Shown piece by piece: positions 26,028 to 34,738 of a DNA stretch of 64,000 bases. The notes beneath the pieces are model-generated. The model was not told where the DNA came from, did not search any database, and worked only from the letters and a program-made list of their open reading frames with translations. The DNA lies in NCBI GenBank assembly GCA_019747815.1, contig JAIEQJ010000035.1, forward strand, positions 1 through 64,000, in the 5' to 3' direction. Numbering within the stretch: position 1 is the stretch's first letter; each line of letters opens with the position of its first letter. The translations under genes and the position numbers were made by a program. This stretch comes from Hyphomonadaceae bacterium (GTDB taxonomy: Bacteria > Pseudomonadota > Alphaproteobacteria > Rhizobiales > Hyphomicrobiaceae).

Positions 26028-26861
26028 TCACTGTTCCGGCAGCACCAGAACGCTGGGTTCCGGCAGCACCAGAACGCTGGGCGTTGCGGGCAGGGTCGCC
26101 TGCGACACGACGATCATGGGTTCGCTGGCCCGCTCGACCGGAAAGTCGTTGCCGATGCGGGCCAGGAAGCGATTGAGCGTATACGGGTTGAAATAGTGCA
26201 TGGGCAGAATGAGGCGCGCCCGCAGCGTTCGCAGCGTCTCCACCACGCCCTCCACGTCCATGGTGTAGCTGCCGTCGACCGCCACCATCACCACGTCGAG
26301 CTGGCCGATATGGGCAAGCTGCTGCTCGGTCAGCGTGTGGTGCAGATGGCCGAGATGGCCGATGCACAGGCCGGCGACCTCGAAAATGAAGATGGAATTG
26401 CCGTGGGCGATCGTGCCGCCGGACCAGTCGCGGATGTTGGTCGCCACGTTGCGCACACGCACGTCCGCGAGCGTCAGATCGTGCTTGGCCGGCCCGCCCT
26501 CAGGGTTCCAGCCGCGCAACACATGCTTGATGCCGGGATGGGGGGAGAGCGAGTAGTGCGTGGTGTGCGCCCGGTTCATGGTGGCGACGTCCGGAACCAG
26601 CAGCGGACGGATGTAGTCGTTGTAGTCGGTTGCAATCCTCACCCCGCCCGCGCTCTCGATCAGCCAGGTGGCGTGGCCGACGAAGGTGAGGCGCACCTCG
26701 GCGGGGCTGAAGGAGGCAGGGCGCATCGAGGCCCGCTGCAGCAGCGATGGCGCCTGCGAGACGGCAAAGCAGCGATCCGCGCCCTGCGCCAGGGCCGATG
26801 CCTGCCAAGCCATCATCATCAGGACGGCCGTGACGGCCCGCAACGCACGCGCACAACCCAT
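26028..26861 (-). CDS. Exported metallo-beta-lactamase-fold protein
   Basis: A 277-residue protein with a Sec signal peptide (AVTAVLMMMAWQASALAQ) and a UlaG/RomA-like metallo-hydrolase domain (FVGHATWLIESAGGVRIATD, then CIGHLGHLHHTL and LILPMHYFNPYT). The canonical THxHxDH metal loop is replaced by THYSLSPH, so a normal dinuclear zinc site is doubtful. The ATG at 26861 follows GGGAGA and starts exactly at the signal peptide; a longer frame to 27032 is spurious. The 3' end contains a 24-base tandem duplication that repeats PSVLVLPE just before the stop. Substrate unknown. Confidence 0.8.
   Translation of the reverse strand: MGCARALRAVTAVLMMMAWQASALAQGADRCFAVSQAPSLLQRASMRPASFSPAEVRLTFVGHATWLIESAGGVRIATDYNDYIRPLLVPDVATMNRAHTTHYSLSPHPGIKHVLRGWNPEGGPAKHDLTLADVRVRNVATNIRDWSGGTIAHGNSIFIFEVAGLCIGHLGHLHHTLTEQQLAHIGQLDVVMVAVDGSYTMDVEGVVETLRTLRARLILPMHYFNPYTLNRFLARIGNDFPVERASEPMIVVSQATLPATPSVLVLPEPSVLVLPEQ
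26034..26081. repeat. 24-base tandem duplication at the end of a coding sequence
   Basis: Two identical 24-base units (26034-26057 and 26058-26081, each beginning TTCCGGCAGC). They keep the reading frame of the minus-strand metallo-hydrolase gene and duplicate eight residues at its C-terminus. Confidence 0.9.
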
Positions 26862-27141
26862 CCCAGTCTCCCGCTCGAGCCTCGGGTGCGGGCATGATAG
26901 TGGTTTGCGCGGCCACGGGCCACCTGCCCATGGTGGGCCATCCGCGGATCGAGCCGGGGGCCCGTTGCCCCCTTGCCTCCTGCATGGGCGTGGAAATCGT
27001 GCCGGCAGCGCTCTCAATTCGACCATCTCCATGACATACTTGCCGGCAATTTGGTGACTATGGCCAAGGACCTAGACCCGGGGTGCCGGTGATGCGCCGT
27101 CCGCTTGTTCCGATCGCAGCGGGACCCATCGCAGCAGGACC

Positions 27142-29328
27142 ATGACTGATCGTCCCTCACATGACCTGAGCGACATTTGGCACGACGCTCCGGCCGCGCC
27201 ACGGCCGGCGGAGCCGTCTTTGCGCCGAAGTGCAAGGCCTGGACCGCAGCGGCCGCGCGGGCGGTCTCGCCGGCGGCGGTGGACCTCCGTCGTCGGCTAC
27301 GGCGGACTGGCCGTTGCCTCAATCGGTGCGGCCGCAGCAGCATTTCTCCTTGTTGCACCCCCCCTGGACCTGGTGCGCGACCGGCTCATCGATGAGGTGA
27401 AGGCGCGCACAGGCCGCACGCTCGCCGTCGCGGGCCCCGCCGCGCTGTCGGTTTTCCCCCGCCCCGCGGTGTCGCTGGGCGATGTTTCACTGTCTGCGCC
27501 CGCAGGCATCAACGCGCCGCCGGTGCTGAGCGTAGCCAGGATCGATGCCGAACTGCGTTGGTGGTCCCTGTTGACCTTGCAGCCGGTGGTGGAGCGCATC
27601 ACCCTGCATCGGCCGACGATTGCGCTCAGCGTCGACGCTGAGGGCCGCAGGAGCTGGGAGGCTGCCGGATTGCGGCCGCGGCGGTCGGCGCCTGCCGGCG
27701 GGGATGATCGGGATGCCCGGCAGGCCTCGGCTGAGCCGCGGCCTGCCGGTGAAGCAAAGCAGGCGGCCTTGTCCCGGCTCGGCGCCGGCGGCATCCGCAT
27801 CATCGATGGCACGCTGCGCTATAGCGACCAGGTCGCGCTGAGCCATGCCGAAATCGAATCGCTCAACCTCGTCCTGGCGGCGGATGATCCAGCCGGCCCG
27901 CTGAAGGTTAACGGCACGCTGACCCTGCGCGGGGCGCCGCTCGCCATCGCCGGCACGGTCGCGCCCCTGCAGGCGCTGCTCGCCAATCAGCCGGCGCAGC
28001 TGGCGCTCACGATCTCAGGTCAGCCGTTCGAGGCGGCCTACGCAGGCACCCTCGGCCTCGCGCCCGACGTCTCGCTCGATGGCACGCTCAGGCTCCAGGT
28101 GGCATCCGCGCGCGTCCTCGGCGACTGGCTCGGCCGCTCTCTGCCGGGGACCCGGGATGGGGATGCGGTCTCCCTCTCGGCTGGGCTCAAGGTGGCGCAA
28201 GGCCAGGTGGCGCTCGCCGATCTCCAGGCCAGCGTCGGTGCGGCCCTGCTGGCGGGGACGCTGGCGCTCGACACGCGGGTTGAGCGGCGCCGCGTATCCG
28301 GCAGCCTGCAGGTCTCGGAGCTGGATCTGGGCAAGCTGCTGGTCAAGCCCGGCAGCGGTCACGCTGCCGCCCCATCGCCCGCTCCGGCATCGGCCCCTGC
28401 GCCGGACAAGCAGGGTCGCCACCGCGGGTGGAGCGAGGATCCCATTAACCTTTCCGTGCTCGGCTTGCTGGATGCCGAGCTCGCCCTGTCCGCCGGCCGT
28501 CTGATCTACAAGGACGTCAGAACCGGTCCCGGCCGGCTTGTGCTGGCCCTGGACGGCGGCATCGGCAAAATCAGGCTGGAGGACATCGAGCTTTATGGCG
28601 GGCGCGGGCGGGGCCTCCTGACGCTCGACGGCACGGGTGAGGTGCTGATCGCCGGCGCCAACCTCAAGCTTGAGGGCATCAGCCTGCAACCGCTGCTGGC
28701 CGACGCGCTTGATCTGCCGTGGCTCGAAGGCCGCGCCAATGTGGCCCTGGCGCTGGCCGGCCAGGGGCTTTCCGAGCGCCAGATCGTCGAAGCGCTCAAC
28801 GGCCGAGTGGAGATGGCCGCCGCCGACGGCGCCATCGTCGGCCTCGACGTCGGCAAGATCCTGCGCAGCCTGCAGCGGGCGCGCCTGCCGAGCCTGACGC
28901 CGTCACCCGACGAGAAGACGCCCTTCAGCGAGCTCGCCGGCACCTTCACCGTCACCAACGGCGTCGCCAGGAACCGGGATCTGAGGCTCATCGGCCCGCA
29001 CCTGCAGCTCGGCGGGGAGGGCACGTTCGAGCTCGGCCCGCGCCGGATCGACTACACCATGCGCACGAAGGTGGGCGGCGGCCAGCCGGAGGCGGATGCC
29101 ACCATCAAGGTCGGCACGCTGGAGGTTCCAGTCAGCATCGTCGGCCCGTGGGACAAGCCCAGCTTCGGTATCAAGGGGCAGGAGCAGTTGATTGGGGCGG
29201 TGAAGCAGATCGGCAAGAATCTCAAATCCCAGGAGGTTCAAGATGCCATCAAGGGCCTGCTGCAGGGCGACGGCGAGAAGCGCGTGCGGCCGCGCGATCT
29301 GCTCGACAAGCTCCTTAAGAAAAACTGA
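27142..29328 (+). CDS. AsmA family protein
   Basis: A 728-residue inner-membrane-anchored protein. Residues 1-50 are basic and cytosolic, about 52-72 form one membrane helix, and the rest is periplasmic beta-rich sequence. The AsmA N-terminal domain is recognised by RDRLIDEVKARTGRTLAVAG and FPRPAVSLGDVSLS; the C-terminal AsmA domain by GRAN/GKILRSLQRARLPSL and LQLGGEGTFELGPRRIDY. AsmA-like proteins belong to the bridge-like lipid transport group and influence outer-membrane composition. An Ala/Pro linker at about 405-425 separates the two halves. Monocistronic as far as can be seen. Confidence 0.9.
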   Translation: MTDRPSHDLSDIWHDAPAAPRPAEPSLRRSARPGPQRPRGRSRRRRWTSVVGYGGLAVASIGAAAAAFLLVAPPLDLVRDRLIDEVKARTGRTLAVAGPAALSVFPRPAVSLGDVSLSAPAGINAPPVLSVARIDAELRWWSLLTLQPVVERITLHRPTIALSVDAEGRRSWEAAGLRPRRSAPAGGDDRDARQASAEPRPAGEAKQAALSRLGAGGIRIIDGTLRYSDQVALSHAEIESLNLVLAADDPAGPLKVNGTLTLRGAPLAIAGTVAPLQALLANQPAQLALTISGQPFEAAYAGTLGLAPDVSLDGTLRLQVASARVLGDWLGRSLPGTRDGDAVSLSAGLKVAQGQVALADLQASVGAALLAGTLALDTRVERRRVSGSLQVSELDLGKLLVKPGSGHAAAPSPAPASAPAPDKQGRHRGWSEDPINLSVLGLLDAELALSAGRLIYKDVRTGPGRLVLALDGGIGKIRLEDIELYGGRGRGLLTLDGTGEVLIAGANLKLEGISLQPLLADALDLPWLEGRANVALALAGQGLSERQIVEALNGRVEMAAADGAIVGLDVGKILRSLQRARLPSLTPSPDEKTPFSELAGTFTVTNGVARNRDLRLIGPHLQLGGEGTFELGPRRIDYTMRTKVGGGQPEADATIKVGTLEVPVSIVGPWDKPSFGIKGQEQLIGAVKQIGKNLKSQEVQDAIKGLLQGDGEKRVRPRDLLDKLLKKN

Positions 29329-29515
29329 CGCGCCGCTGGCGCCGCTTCGCACTCTCTTCCGGTGCAGCGGGCATGAGAATATTTCGCCGCAAGGTCCTAT
29401 TTTCCCTTGCACCTGGCGACCATTGGCCTCATATGACCCCTCTCCGTTTGTCCCGCGTGTCAATTCGGATTCGCGGGGCAGCGGGTTGGCTGTCTACTGG
29501 TTGGGGAGGGGTCCC

Positions 29516-30064
29516 ATGGCTTATACCGACGCCCTCTTCCAATTGGGGATGGACTTGACCCGTTCAAGCACCGCCCAAAAGGAAGATCATGGTCAAACCG
29601 CGCAGCTAGCGCACGACTTGGGGAAGGACTTTTTTATAGAACGCGATGGGGTTCGATGTGCGGGCACCCATCTCATCGTGGATCTGTACGGCGCTAGGCG
29701 GCTTGACGATCTCAAGCACATCAAAGAGACGCTGAGGCGGTGTGTGGACGTGGCGGGCGCAAATGCGCTCCACATCCATTTGCATCGGTTCACGCAGGAC
29801 GGCGGTGTTTCCGGCGTTGCGGTGCTGGCCGAGGGCCACATCAGCATCCGTAGCTGGCCGGAGGTCGGCTATGTGGCGCTCGATACCTTCATGGGTCGGG
29901 GTGCCAACCCGCAGGTGGCGGTCGACGTTGTCAAGCAGGCCTTCAAGCCTGCCAAGGTCGTCGTCAAGGAGCATCTGCGCGCCGACACCGCGCCGCCCGA
30001 GCGCGTCTTGAAGGCGGTGCCCAAGAGGGCGCCCGCCCGAGAGAAGGCTCAGGCTGCGGCCTAA
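29516..30064 (+). CDS. SpeD-family (AdoMet decarboxylase-like) protein lacking all catalytic residues
   Basis: A 182-residue homologue of the bacterial class 1b S-adenosylmethionine decarboxylase. The fold is clear: CAGTHLIVDLYGARRLDD, LHIHLHRFTQDGGVSGVAVL and GYVALDTF align with the family. However, the self-cleavage motif reads LAEGHISIRSWPE where active enzymes have ESH.SIHTWPE: the Ser that becomes the pyruvoyl group is Gly107, the catalytic His is Arg112, and the catalytic Cys of F.CG is Gly127. Self-processing and decarboxylation are therefore not expected. There is a 35-residue N-terminal extension and a Lys/Ala/Pro-rich tail. ATG at 29516 has GGGGAGGGG upstream. It is convergent to the CASDH/CANSDC genes, which need no decarboxylated AdoMet. 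A regulatory or binding role is inference. Confidence 0.85.
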   Translation: MAYTDALFQLGMDLTRSSTAQKEDHGQTAQLAHDLGKDFFIERDGVRCAGTHLIVDLYGARRLDDLKHIKETLRRCVDVAGANALHIHLHRFTQDGGVSGVAVLAEGHISIRSWPEVGYVALDTFMGRGANPQVAVDVVKQAFKPAKVVVKEHLRADTAPPERVLKAVPKRAPAREKAQAAA

Positions 30065-30092
30065 GGCGGTATTTCCGCTTGGTGGACCTCAA

Positions 30093-30116
30093 GAGGCCGG
30101 CGATACCGCCGGCCTC
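30093..30116. terminator. Hairpin between convergent speD-like and nspC genes
   Basis: Perfect 10-base stem GAGGCCGGCG/CGCCGGCCTC around the loop ATAC, midway between the two convergent stops. No proper T-run follows on either strand, so it may stop transcription only weakly or protect 3' ends. Confidence 0.55.
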
Positions 30117-30160
30117 GCTGGCTGCCTCGTCAACGGGCGCATGACATGGCGCTCAACCGC

Positions 30161-31303
30161 TCACCCCAGCCGGTCGCGGAACGCCTCGTAGCCGAACGAG
30201 CGCAGCACGCGGTAGCGGCCGTCCTCCTCCAGCATGGCGATGTCGGGCAGCGGCGTGCCGTTGAAGGTGGTGTTCTTCACGAAGCTGTACTGCATCATGT
30301 CGCCGAAGATCAGCCGGTCCCCCACGGCGACCGGCTGAGGAAACGAGTACTCGCCGATGATGTCGCCGGTCATGCACGTCTTGCCGCCGATGATGTAGCT
30401 GTGCGGGTGCTCGCCGGGCGCGCCGGCGCCCAGGATCGGCGGCCGGTAGGGCACCTCGAGCACGTCCGGCATGTGGCAGCTCGCCGAAGCGTCGAGGATC
30501 AGGATGTCCTTCTCGTTGCGATGGATGCCGATCACACTGGCCACCAGATAGCCGGCATCGACCACCAGCCCGGCGCCCGGCTCCAGGATCACCTCGATGT
30601 TGAACTCGGCGCGGAACGTCTTGATGGCACCGATCAGCGCCGCCACGTCGTAGCCCGGCTTGTTGATGAAATGCCCGCCGCCGAAGTTCACGGCCTTCAC
30701 GCGCTTCAAGTAGGGCGCGAACTCGCGCGCCACATGCCGGATCAGGCCGACCGACCCGTCGTGCAGCGACTCGCACAGCGCGTGCACGTGGAAGATGTCG
30801 ATCGCCTCCCACGGCAGCTTGTCGAGCTCGCCCTTGACGGTGCCGAAGCGTGAGTAGGGTGCGCACGGGTCGTAGAGCGCGCCGCCGAGCGTGGCGTTCG
30901 AGTAACCGGGATTGACGCGGATGCCGACATGAATGCCGGGCGTGCGCTTGACGATGGGCAGGAAGCGGGCGATCTGCTCCGGCGAGTTGAAGTAGATGTG
31001 GTCGGCAAGTCCGGTGAGGTTCTCGACCTCGGCCGGCGTGTAGGCCGGCGCATAGACGTGCACCTCCTTGCCGAACGCCTCGCGTCCCAGCCGTGCCTCG
31101 TACTCGCCGCTGGCGGTGGTGCCGTCGAGCACGTCGCGCATGAGGGGGAAAGCCGCGGGCATGGCCCACGCCTTGGTGGCGAGCAGCATTTTGGCGCCCG
31201 ACTCGCGCTTGATGCGCGCGGCCGTAGCGAGGTTGCGCTTCAAAACAGCCACGTCCAGCACATACGCCGGGGTGCGGATGTCGGGCGGGATGTTGGGTTT
31301 CAT
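30161..31303 (-). CDS. nspC: Carboxynorspermidine/carboxyspermidine decarboxylase
   Basis: A 380-residue PLP enzyme of the alanine-racemase/ornithine-decarboxylase fold III group. It removes the carboxyl group of carboxyspermidine (or carboxynorspermidine), the last step of the AdoMet-independent spermidine route. PLP lysine lies in KMLLATKAWAMP, a glycine loop in AVNFGGGHF and ILEPGAGLV, and the substrate cysteine-containing segment in GKTCMTGDIIGEYSF. ATG at 31303 gives the family N-terminus (RTPAYVLDVAVLKRN). The upstream gene on the same strand encodes the preceding enzyme, separated by 134 bases filled with a palindromic repeat. Confidence 0.95.
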   Translation of the reverse strand: MKPNIPPDIRTPAYVLDVAVLKRNLATAARIKRESGAKMLLATKAWAMPAAFPLMRDVLDGTTASGEYEARLGREAFGKEVHVYAPAYTPAEVENLTGLADHIYFNSPEQIARFLPIVKRTPGIHVGIRVNPGYSNATLGGALYDPCAPYSRFGTVKGELDKLPWEAIDIFHVHALCESLHDGSVGLIRHVAREFAPYLKRVKAVNFGGGHFINKPGYDVAALIGAIKTFRAEFNIEVILEPGAGLVVDAGYLVASVIGIHRNEKDILILDASASCHMPDVLEVPYRPPILGAGAPGEHPHSYIIGGKTCMTGDIIGEYSFPQPVAVGDRLIFGDMMQYSFVKNTTFNGTPLPDIAMLEEDGRYRVLRSFGYEAFRDRLG

Positions 31304-31313
31304 CGAGGCACAA

Positions 31314-31430
31314 CCTTCTCCCTCTCCCCAGTCTTCATGGGAAAGGGTCGGGGTGAGGGGCAGCCACGAGCGTCGGCGCCAGCTTCTGCCCCTCACCCTA
31401 ACCCTCTCCCCGCAAGCGGCGAGAGGGACC
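31314..31430. repeat. Interspersed palindromic repeat within the CASDH-nspC operon
   Basis: A block of complementary GC-rich arms. GGGTCGGGGTGAGGGGCAG (31345-31363) faces CTGCCCCTCACCCTAACCC (31386-31404) with nearly complete pairing, and CCCTCTC...GAGAGGG with an inner CCGC/GCGG (31402-31427) forms a second hairpin. The CTCTCCCC/GGGGTGAGGGG wording is that of a repeat family spread through many alphaproteobacterial genomes. It fills almost the whole space between two genes that should be co-transcribed. Confidence 0.8.
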
Positions 31431-31437
31431 GCAGTTG

Positions 31438-32652
31438 CTAAGTCTTCACCGCGAACAGGCTGCCCTGCTCGTCGGCCTTCAGCTCGCGCACGTGCCAGGG
31501 CAGGCCCTGCGGGCCCAGCTCCTTCAGGAACGGCTCCGGCGGGAGCTGCTCGACGTTGAACACGCCTTGGCCCTTCCAGTGGCCCTTGAACATCATCATG
31601 GCGCCGACCACCGGCGGCACACCCGTGGTGTAGGACACCGCCTGCGCGCCCACCTCGCGGAACGTTTCTGCGTGGTCGCACACGTTCCAGATGATGTGGC
31701 GCTGCTTCTTGCCGTTCTTCACGCCGGTGAAAATGACGCCGATCGAGGTCTTGCCGGTGTAGGTCTCGGCCAGCGACGAGGGCTCGGGCAGCAGGTGCTT
31801 CAGGAACTCCATCGGGATCACCGGGGTACCCTTGTACATGACGGGGTCGATGCGCGTCATGCCGACGTTGGAGAGCACCTCCAGATGCTTGATGTAGTTG
31901 TCGGAGAACGTCATCCAGAAGCGGATCTGCTTCAGGCCCTTGATGTTCTCGACCAGGCTCTCCTCCTCCTCGTGATAGATGAGGTAGGACTTTACCGGGC
32001 CGACGTCAGGATAGTCGATCATGGCCGAGATCGACAGCGGGTCGATCTCGATCCACTTGCCGTCCTTCCAGTACTTGCCGCGCTGGGTGACCTCGCGCAG
32101 GTTGATCTCGGGATTGAAGTTGGTGGCGAACGCCTTGCCGTGGCTGCCGGCGTTGCAGTCGATGATGTCGATGGTGTGGATCTCGTCGTACAGCTTCGCC
32201 TGCGCATAGGCGCAGAAGATGTTGGTGACGCCCGGATCGAAGCCGCAGCCCAAGACCGCCATCAGGCCCTTGGCCTTGTACGTGTCGTGATAGGGCCACT
32301 GCCACTTGTAGGTGAACTTGGCTTCCTCGCGCGGCTCGTAGTTGGCCGTGTCCATGTAGTGCACGCCTGCTTCCAGGCAGGCGTCCATGATGGGCAGGTC
32401 CTGGTAGGGCAGCGCCATGTTGATGACGAGGTCAGGCTTGACCTTCTGGATCAGCGCCACCGTCTCGGCGACGTTGTCGGCGTCGACCTGGGAGATGTCG
32501 ATCGGGGTCTTGGCCGCCGCCTGGACGCGCCTGCAACTTTCCAGCCGTCGGGAGGCGAGGTGGATCTTCTTGAACACATCGCGGTTCATCGCGCACTTCT
32601 TGGCGACGACTGAACCCGCAGCGCCGGCGCCAATGATGAGAACGTTGTCCAT
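31438..32652 (-). CDS. Carboxy(nor)spermidine dehydrogenase (saccharopine dehydrogenase family)
   Basis: CASDH (404 aa), which reductively condenses aspartate semialdehyde with putrescine or diaminopropane to carboxyspermidine or carboxynorspermidine using NADPH. The N-terminal Rossmann motif is VLIIGAGAAGSVVAKKCA at 4-21, followed by IHLASRR; the central LGCGFDPGVTNIFCAYA is diagnostic of this branch of saccharopine-dehydrogenase-like proteins. The gene precedes nspC, so the two form the spermidine pathway that bypasses AdoMet decarboxylase. Promoter expected within the 337 bases upstream. Confidence 0.94.
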   Translation of the reverse strand: MDNVLIIGAGAAGSVVAKKCAMNRDVFKKIHLASRRLESCRRVQAAAKTPIDISQVDADNVAETVALIQKVKPDLVINMALPYQDLPIMDACLEAGVHYMDTANYEPREEAKFTYKWQWPYHDTYKAKGLMAVLGCGFDPGVTNIFCAYAQAKLYDEIHTIDIIDCNAGSHGKAFATNFNPEINLREVTQRGKYWKDGKWIEIDPLSISAMIDYPDVGPVKSYLIYHEEEESLVENIKGLKQIRFWMTFSDNYIKHLEVLSNVGMTRIDPVMYKGTPVIPMEFLKHLLPEPSSLAETYTGKTSIGVIFTGVKNGKKQRHIIWNVCDHAETFREVGAQAVSYTTGVPPVVGAMMMFKGHWKGQGVFNVEQLPPEPFLKELGPQGLPWHVRELKADEQGSLFAVKT

Positions 32653-32989
32653 CCCACTCCTCTTTGTCAGGATGAGGCGTTGACGTGCCGTTGTCGTCCG
32701 GCGGCAGCAAGCTCGGGCAGCGATCCGTCCGAGCCGCCCAAGTAATGCATGGCGGCCCCAACTTCAATACTTTCGGAGGGCGCAGCCGCCACGGCCATTG
32801 TCATGCGCCCGTCATGGGCTTGCGGGCGGATGCGTGCGCCGCTCGGGAAGCGGGACTGCCGTCGTGTGCGAAGGCCAGCCAGATCTAAGCTGTGGATCGG
32901 CGCATCCCGCTCCTGCAGTGCCAAATCGGCAGCGTGCCTGTGGATGTGACGCCCAGGGCGGATGACGTGCAGCGCCCGGCGCTCGCCCT
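32653..32989. other. 337-base gap between CASDH and mrp genes
   Basis: Both flanking genes are on the minus strand, so this space should hold the mrp transcript end and the CASDH promoter. A minus-strand frame of 85 codons runs through most of it (32667-32924) but has no recognisable domain and no good ribosome-binding site. I see no strong terminator or repeat. Confidence 0.4.
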
Positions 32990-34522
32990 TCAGCCGCGGC
33001 TCAGGCCCTTCACGGCCAGGGCCGAAAGGTATTCCGCCCAGCGCTTCTCCCGCTCCCGGTCCAGCGTCTGCAGATACGACCAGGCGTAGAGTCCCGTGTC
33101 GTGGCCGTCGTCGAACACGATGCGCACCGCATAGTTGCCCACCGGACGCAGCTCCTTGATCTTGACGTTGCGCTTGCGGCCGACCGTGACCCGCTGGTCG
33201 GGCGAATGGCCCTGCACCTCGGCCGACGGGCTCATCACGCGCAGCATCTCGGCGGACAGGGTGAAGGCCGCTTGCCCCGGAAAAGCCACCTGCAGCTCGC
33301 CCTTGTCCGGACTGATGGCGAGCGTCGGCGGCTGGATGCGGCTCTCCGAGCTTCCCTTCAGCTCCGCCCAGGCCTTGGTGGCGATATCCCGGTAGATCTG
33401 CGCATGTGCGCCGTTCGGGCTGGTGGCGACGATCGGCCGTCCGTCATCGGAGGTGAGGCGGATCTCCATGTCGAGCGGCACGCCGCCGAGGAAGGGGATG
33501 CCGAGCTTCTCGGCCTCCAGCCTGGCTCCGCCGTGGCCGAAGATGTCGGAGCGCTCTCCGCACTTGGGGCACACGAAGAAGCTCATGTTCTCGACGATGC
33601 CGAGCACCGGCACGTCCACCTTGCGGAACATGTTGAGGCCCTTGCGGGCGTCGATCAGCGCCAGGTCCTGCGGCGTCGAGACGATGATGGCGCCGGAGAG
33701 CGGCACCTGCTGGGCCATGGTGAGCTGCACGTCGCCGGTACCGGGCGGCATGTCGATGACGAGCGTGTCGAGCTCGCCCCAGTCGACGTCGCGCAGCATC
33801 TGGGTGAGCGCGGAGACCACCATGGGGCCGCGCCAGATGATCGGCGTGCCCTCGTCCACCAGAAAGCCCATCGACATGGCCTTGAGGCCATAGGCCTCCA
33901 TGGGCCGCAGCGTATTGCCGCGCACGACCTGCGGCCGGCCGCTCAAGCCCAGCAGGCGCGGCTGTGACGGGCCGTAGATATCGGCATCCAGAATGCCGGC
34001 CTTCAAGCCGATGGCCTGGAAGGCCAACGCAAGGTTAACAGCCGTGGTGGACTTGCCGACGCCGCCTTTGCCCGAGGCCACGGCGATCATGTGCTTGATG
34101 CCGGCAATCTGCTGCATCTGGCGCCGTCCGCCCGGCGCCGTGGCGGCCTGCGCCGGGGCCGGTTGAGGAGGCTGTCCGCCGCCGCTCTTGGCGCGCGCCT
34201 GCTGCACCCTGGAGCTTTCCGGAGCCTGGCCGGCACGCGCCGCCGCCCCATTTCCACCGCTCCTGGCGGCGCTCGGCCGTTCCGCGGTCAGCACCGCGAT
34301 GACGCTGTCCACCCCCGCCATGTCCTTGACGACCTTCTCGGCCGCGCGGCGCATGGGATCGAGCTCGGCAGCCCGCTCCGCCGGCACCGTGATCGAAAAG
34401 GACACGCGGCCGTCTTTCAGCAGAATTTCCGACACCATACCGAGATCTACGATGTTGCCTTTCAGATCCGGCCCTTTGACTTGGCGCAGTCGATCGAGGA
34501 CCTGTTCTTTGCTGAGGCTCAT
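32990..34522 (-). CDS. apbC: Mrp/ApbC iron-sulphur carrier ATPase with C-terminal DUF971
   Basis: A 510-residue cytosolic protein with three parts: an MIP18/DUF59 domain (1-80), a flexible Ala/Gln/Pro linker (81-138), a ParA/Mrp ATPase domain (140-390) and a C-terminal DUF971 domain (about 398-495). The deviant Walker A is SGKGGVGKSTTAVN at 150-163, Walker B-like VIDMPPGTGD follows, and C318-P-K-C321 is the cluster-binding CxxC shared by two subunits. Mrp/ApbC proteins transfer Fe-S clusters to target enzymes. DUF59-Mrp-DUF971 is the arrangement of plant HCF101. ATG at 34522 (MSLSKEQVLDRLRQV) fits the family start better than an upstream frame. Confidence 0.93.
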   Translation of the reverse strand: MSLSKEQVLDRLRQVKGPDLKGNIVDLGMVSEILLKDGRVSFSITVPAERAAELDPMRRAAEKVVKDMAGVDSVIAVLTAERPSAARSGGNGAAARAGQAPESSRVQQARAKSGGGQPPQPAPAQAATAPGGRRQMQQIAGIKHMIAVASGKGGVGKSTTAVNLALAFQAIGLKAGILDADIYGPSQPRLLGLSGRPQVVRGNTLRPMEAYGLKAMSMGFLVDEGTPIIWRGPMVVSALTQMLRDVDWGELDTLVIDMPPGTGDVQLTMAQQVPLSGAIIVSTPQDLALIDARKGLNMFRKVDVPVLGIVENMSFFVCPKCGERSDIFGHGGARLEAEKLGIPFLGGVPLDMEIRLTSDDGRPIVATSPNGAHAQIYRDIATKAWAELKGSSESRIQPPTLAISPDKGELQVAFPGQAAFTLSAEMLRVMSPSAEVQGHSPDQRVTVGRKRNVKIKELRPVGNYAVRIVFDDGHDTGLYAWSYLQTLDREREKRWAEYLSALAVKGLSRG

Positions 34523-34738
34523 GGCAATGGTTCTTTTTTGTGGGCTTGTGTGTGCGGGCGCTTGCAGCAACAGCGGGTCTGGGCAGACAAACCGCTGTCC
34601 TGGCTGCTACTTTAGCACATAGTGGCAGACGCTTTGCAGTATGTCACGGTCGCCAGACGCGATAAGCTGAGGCAAAAGAGACAAGTGGTGTCGGAGGCTG
34701 CCGCGTCACCCCAGCAAACCTAAGATCGGGAGGAGTGC

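Noticed and set aside
29329-29515. speF-type leader RNA upstream of the speD-like gene
   Set aside because: No matching conserved core seen, and that motif precedes ornithine decarboxylase genes.
32667-32924. 85-codon minus-strand frame between CASDH and apbC
   Set aside because: No ribosome-binding site, no recognisable domain and low-complexity composition.
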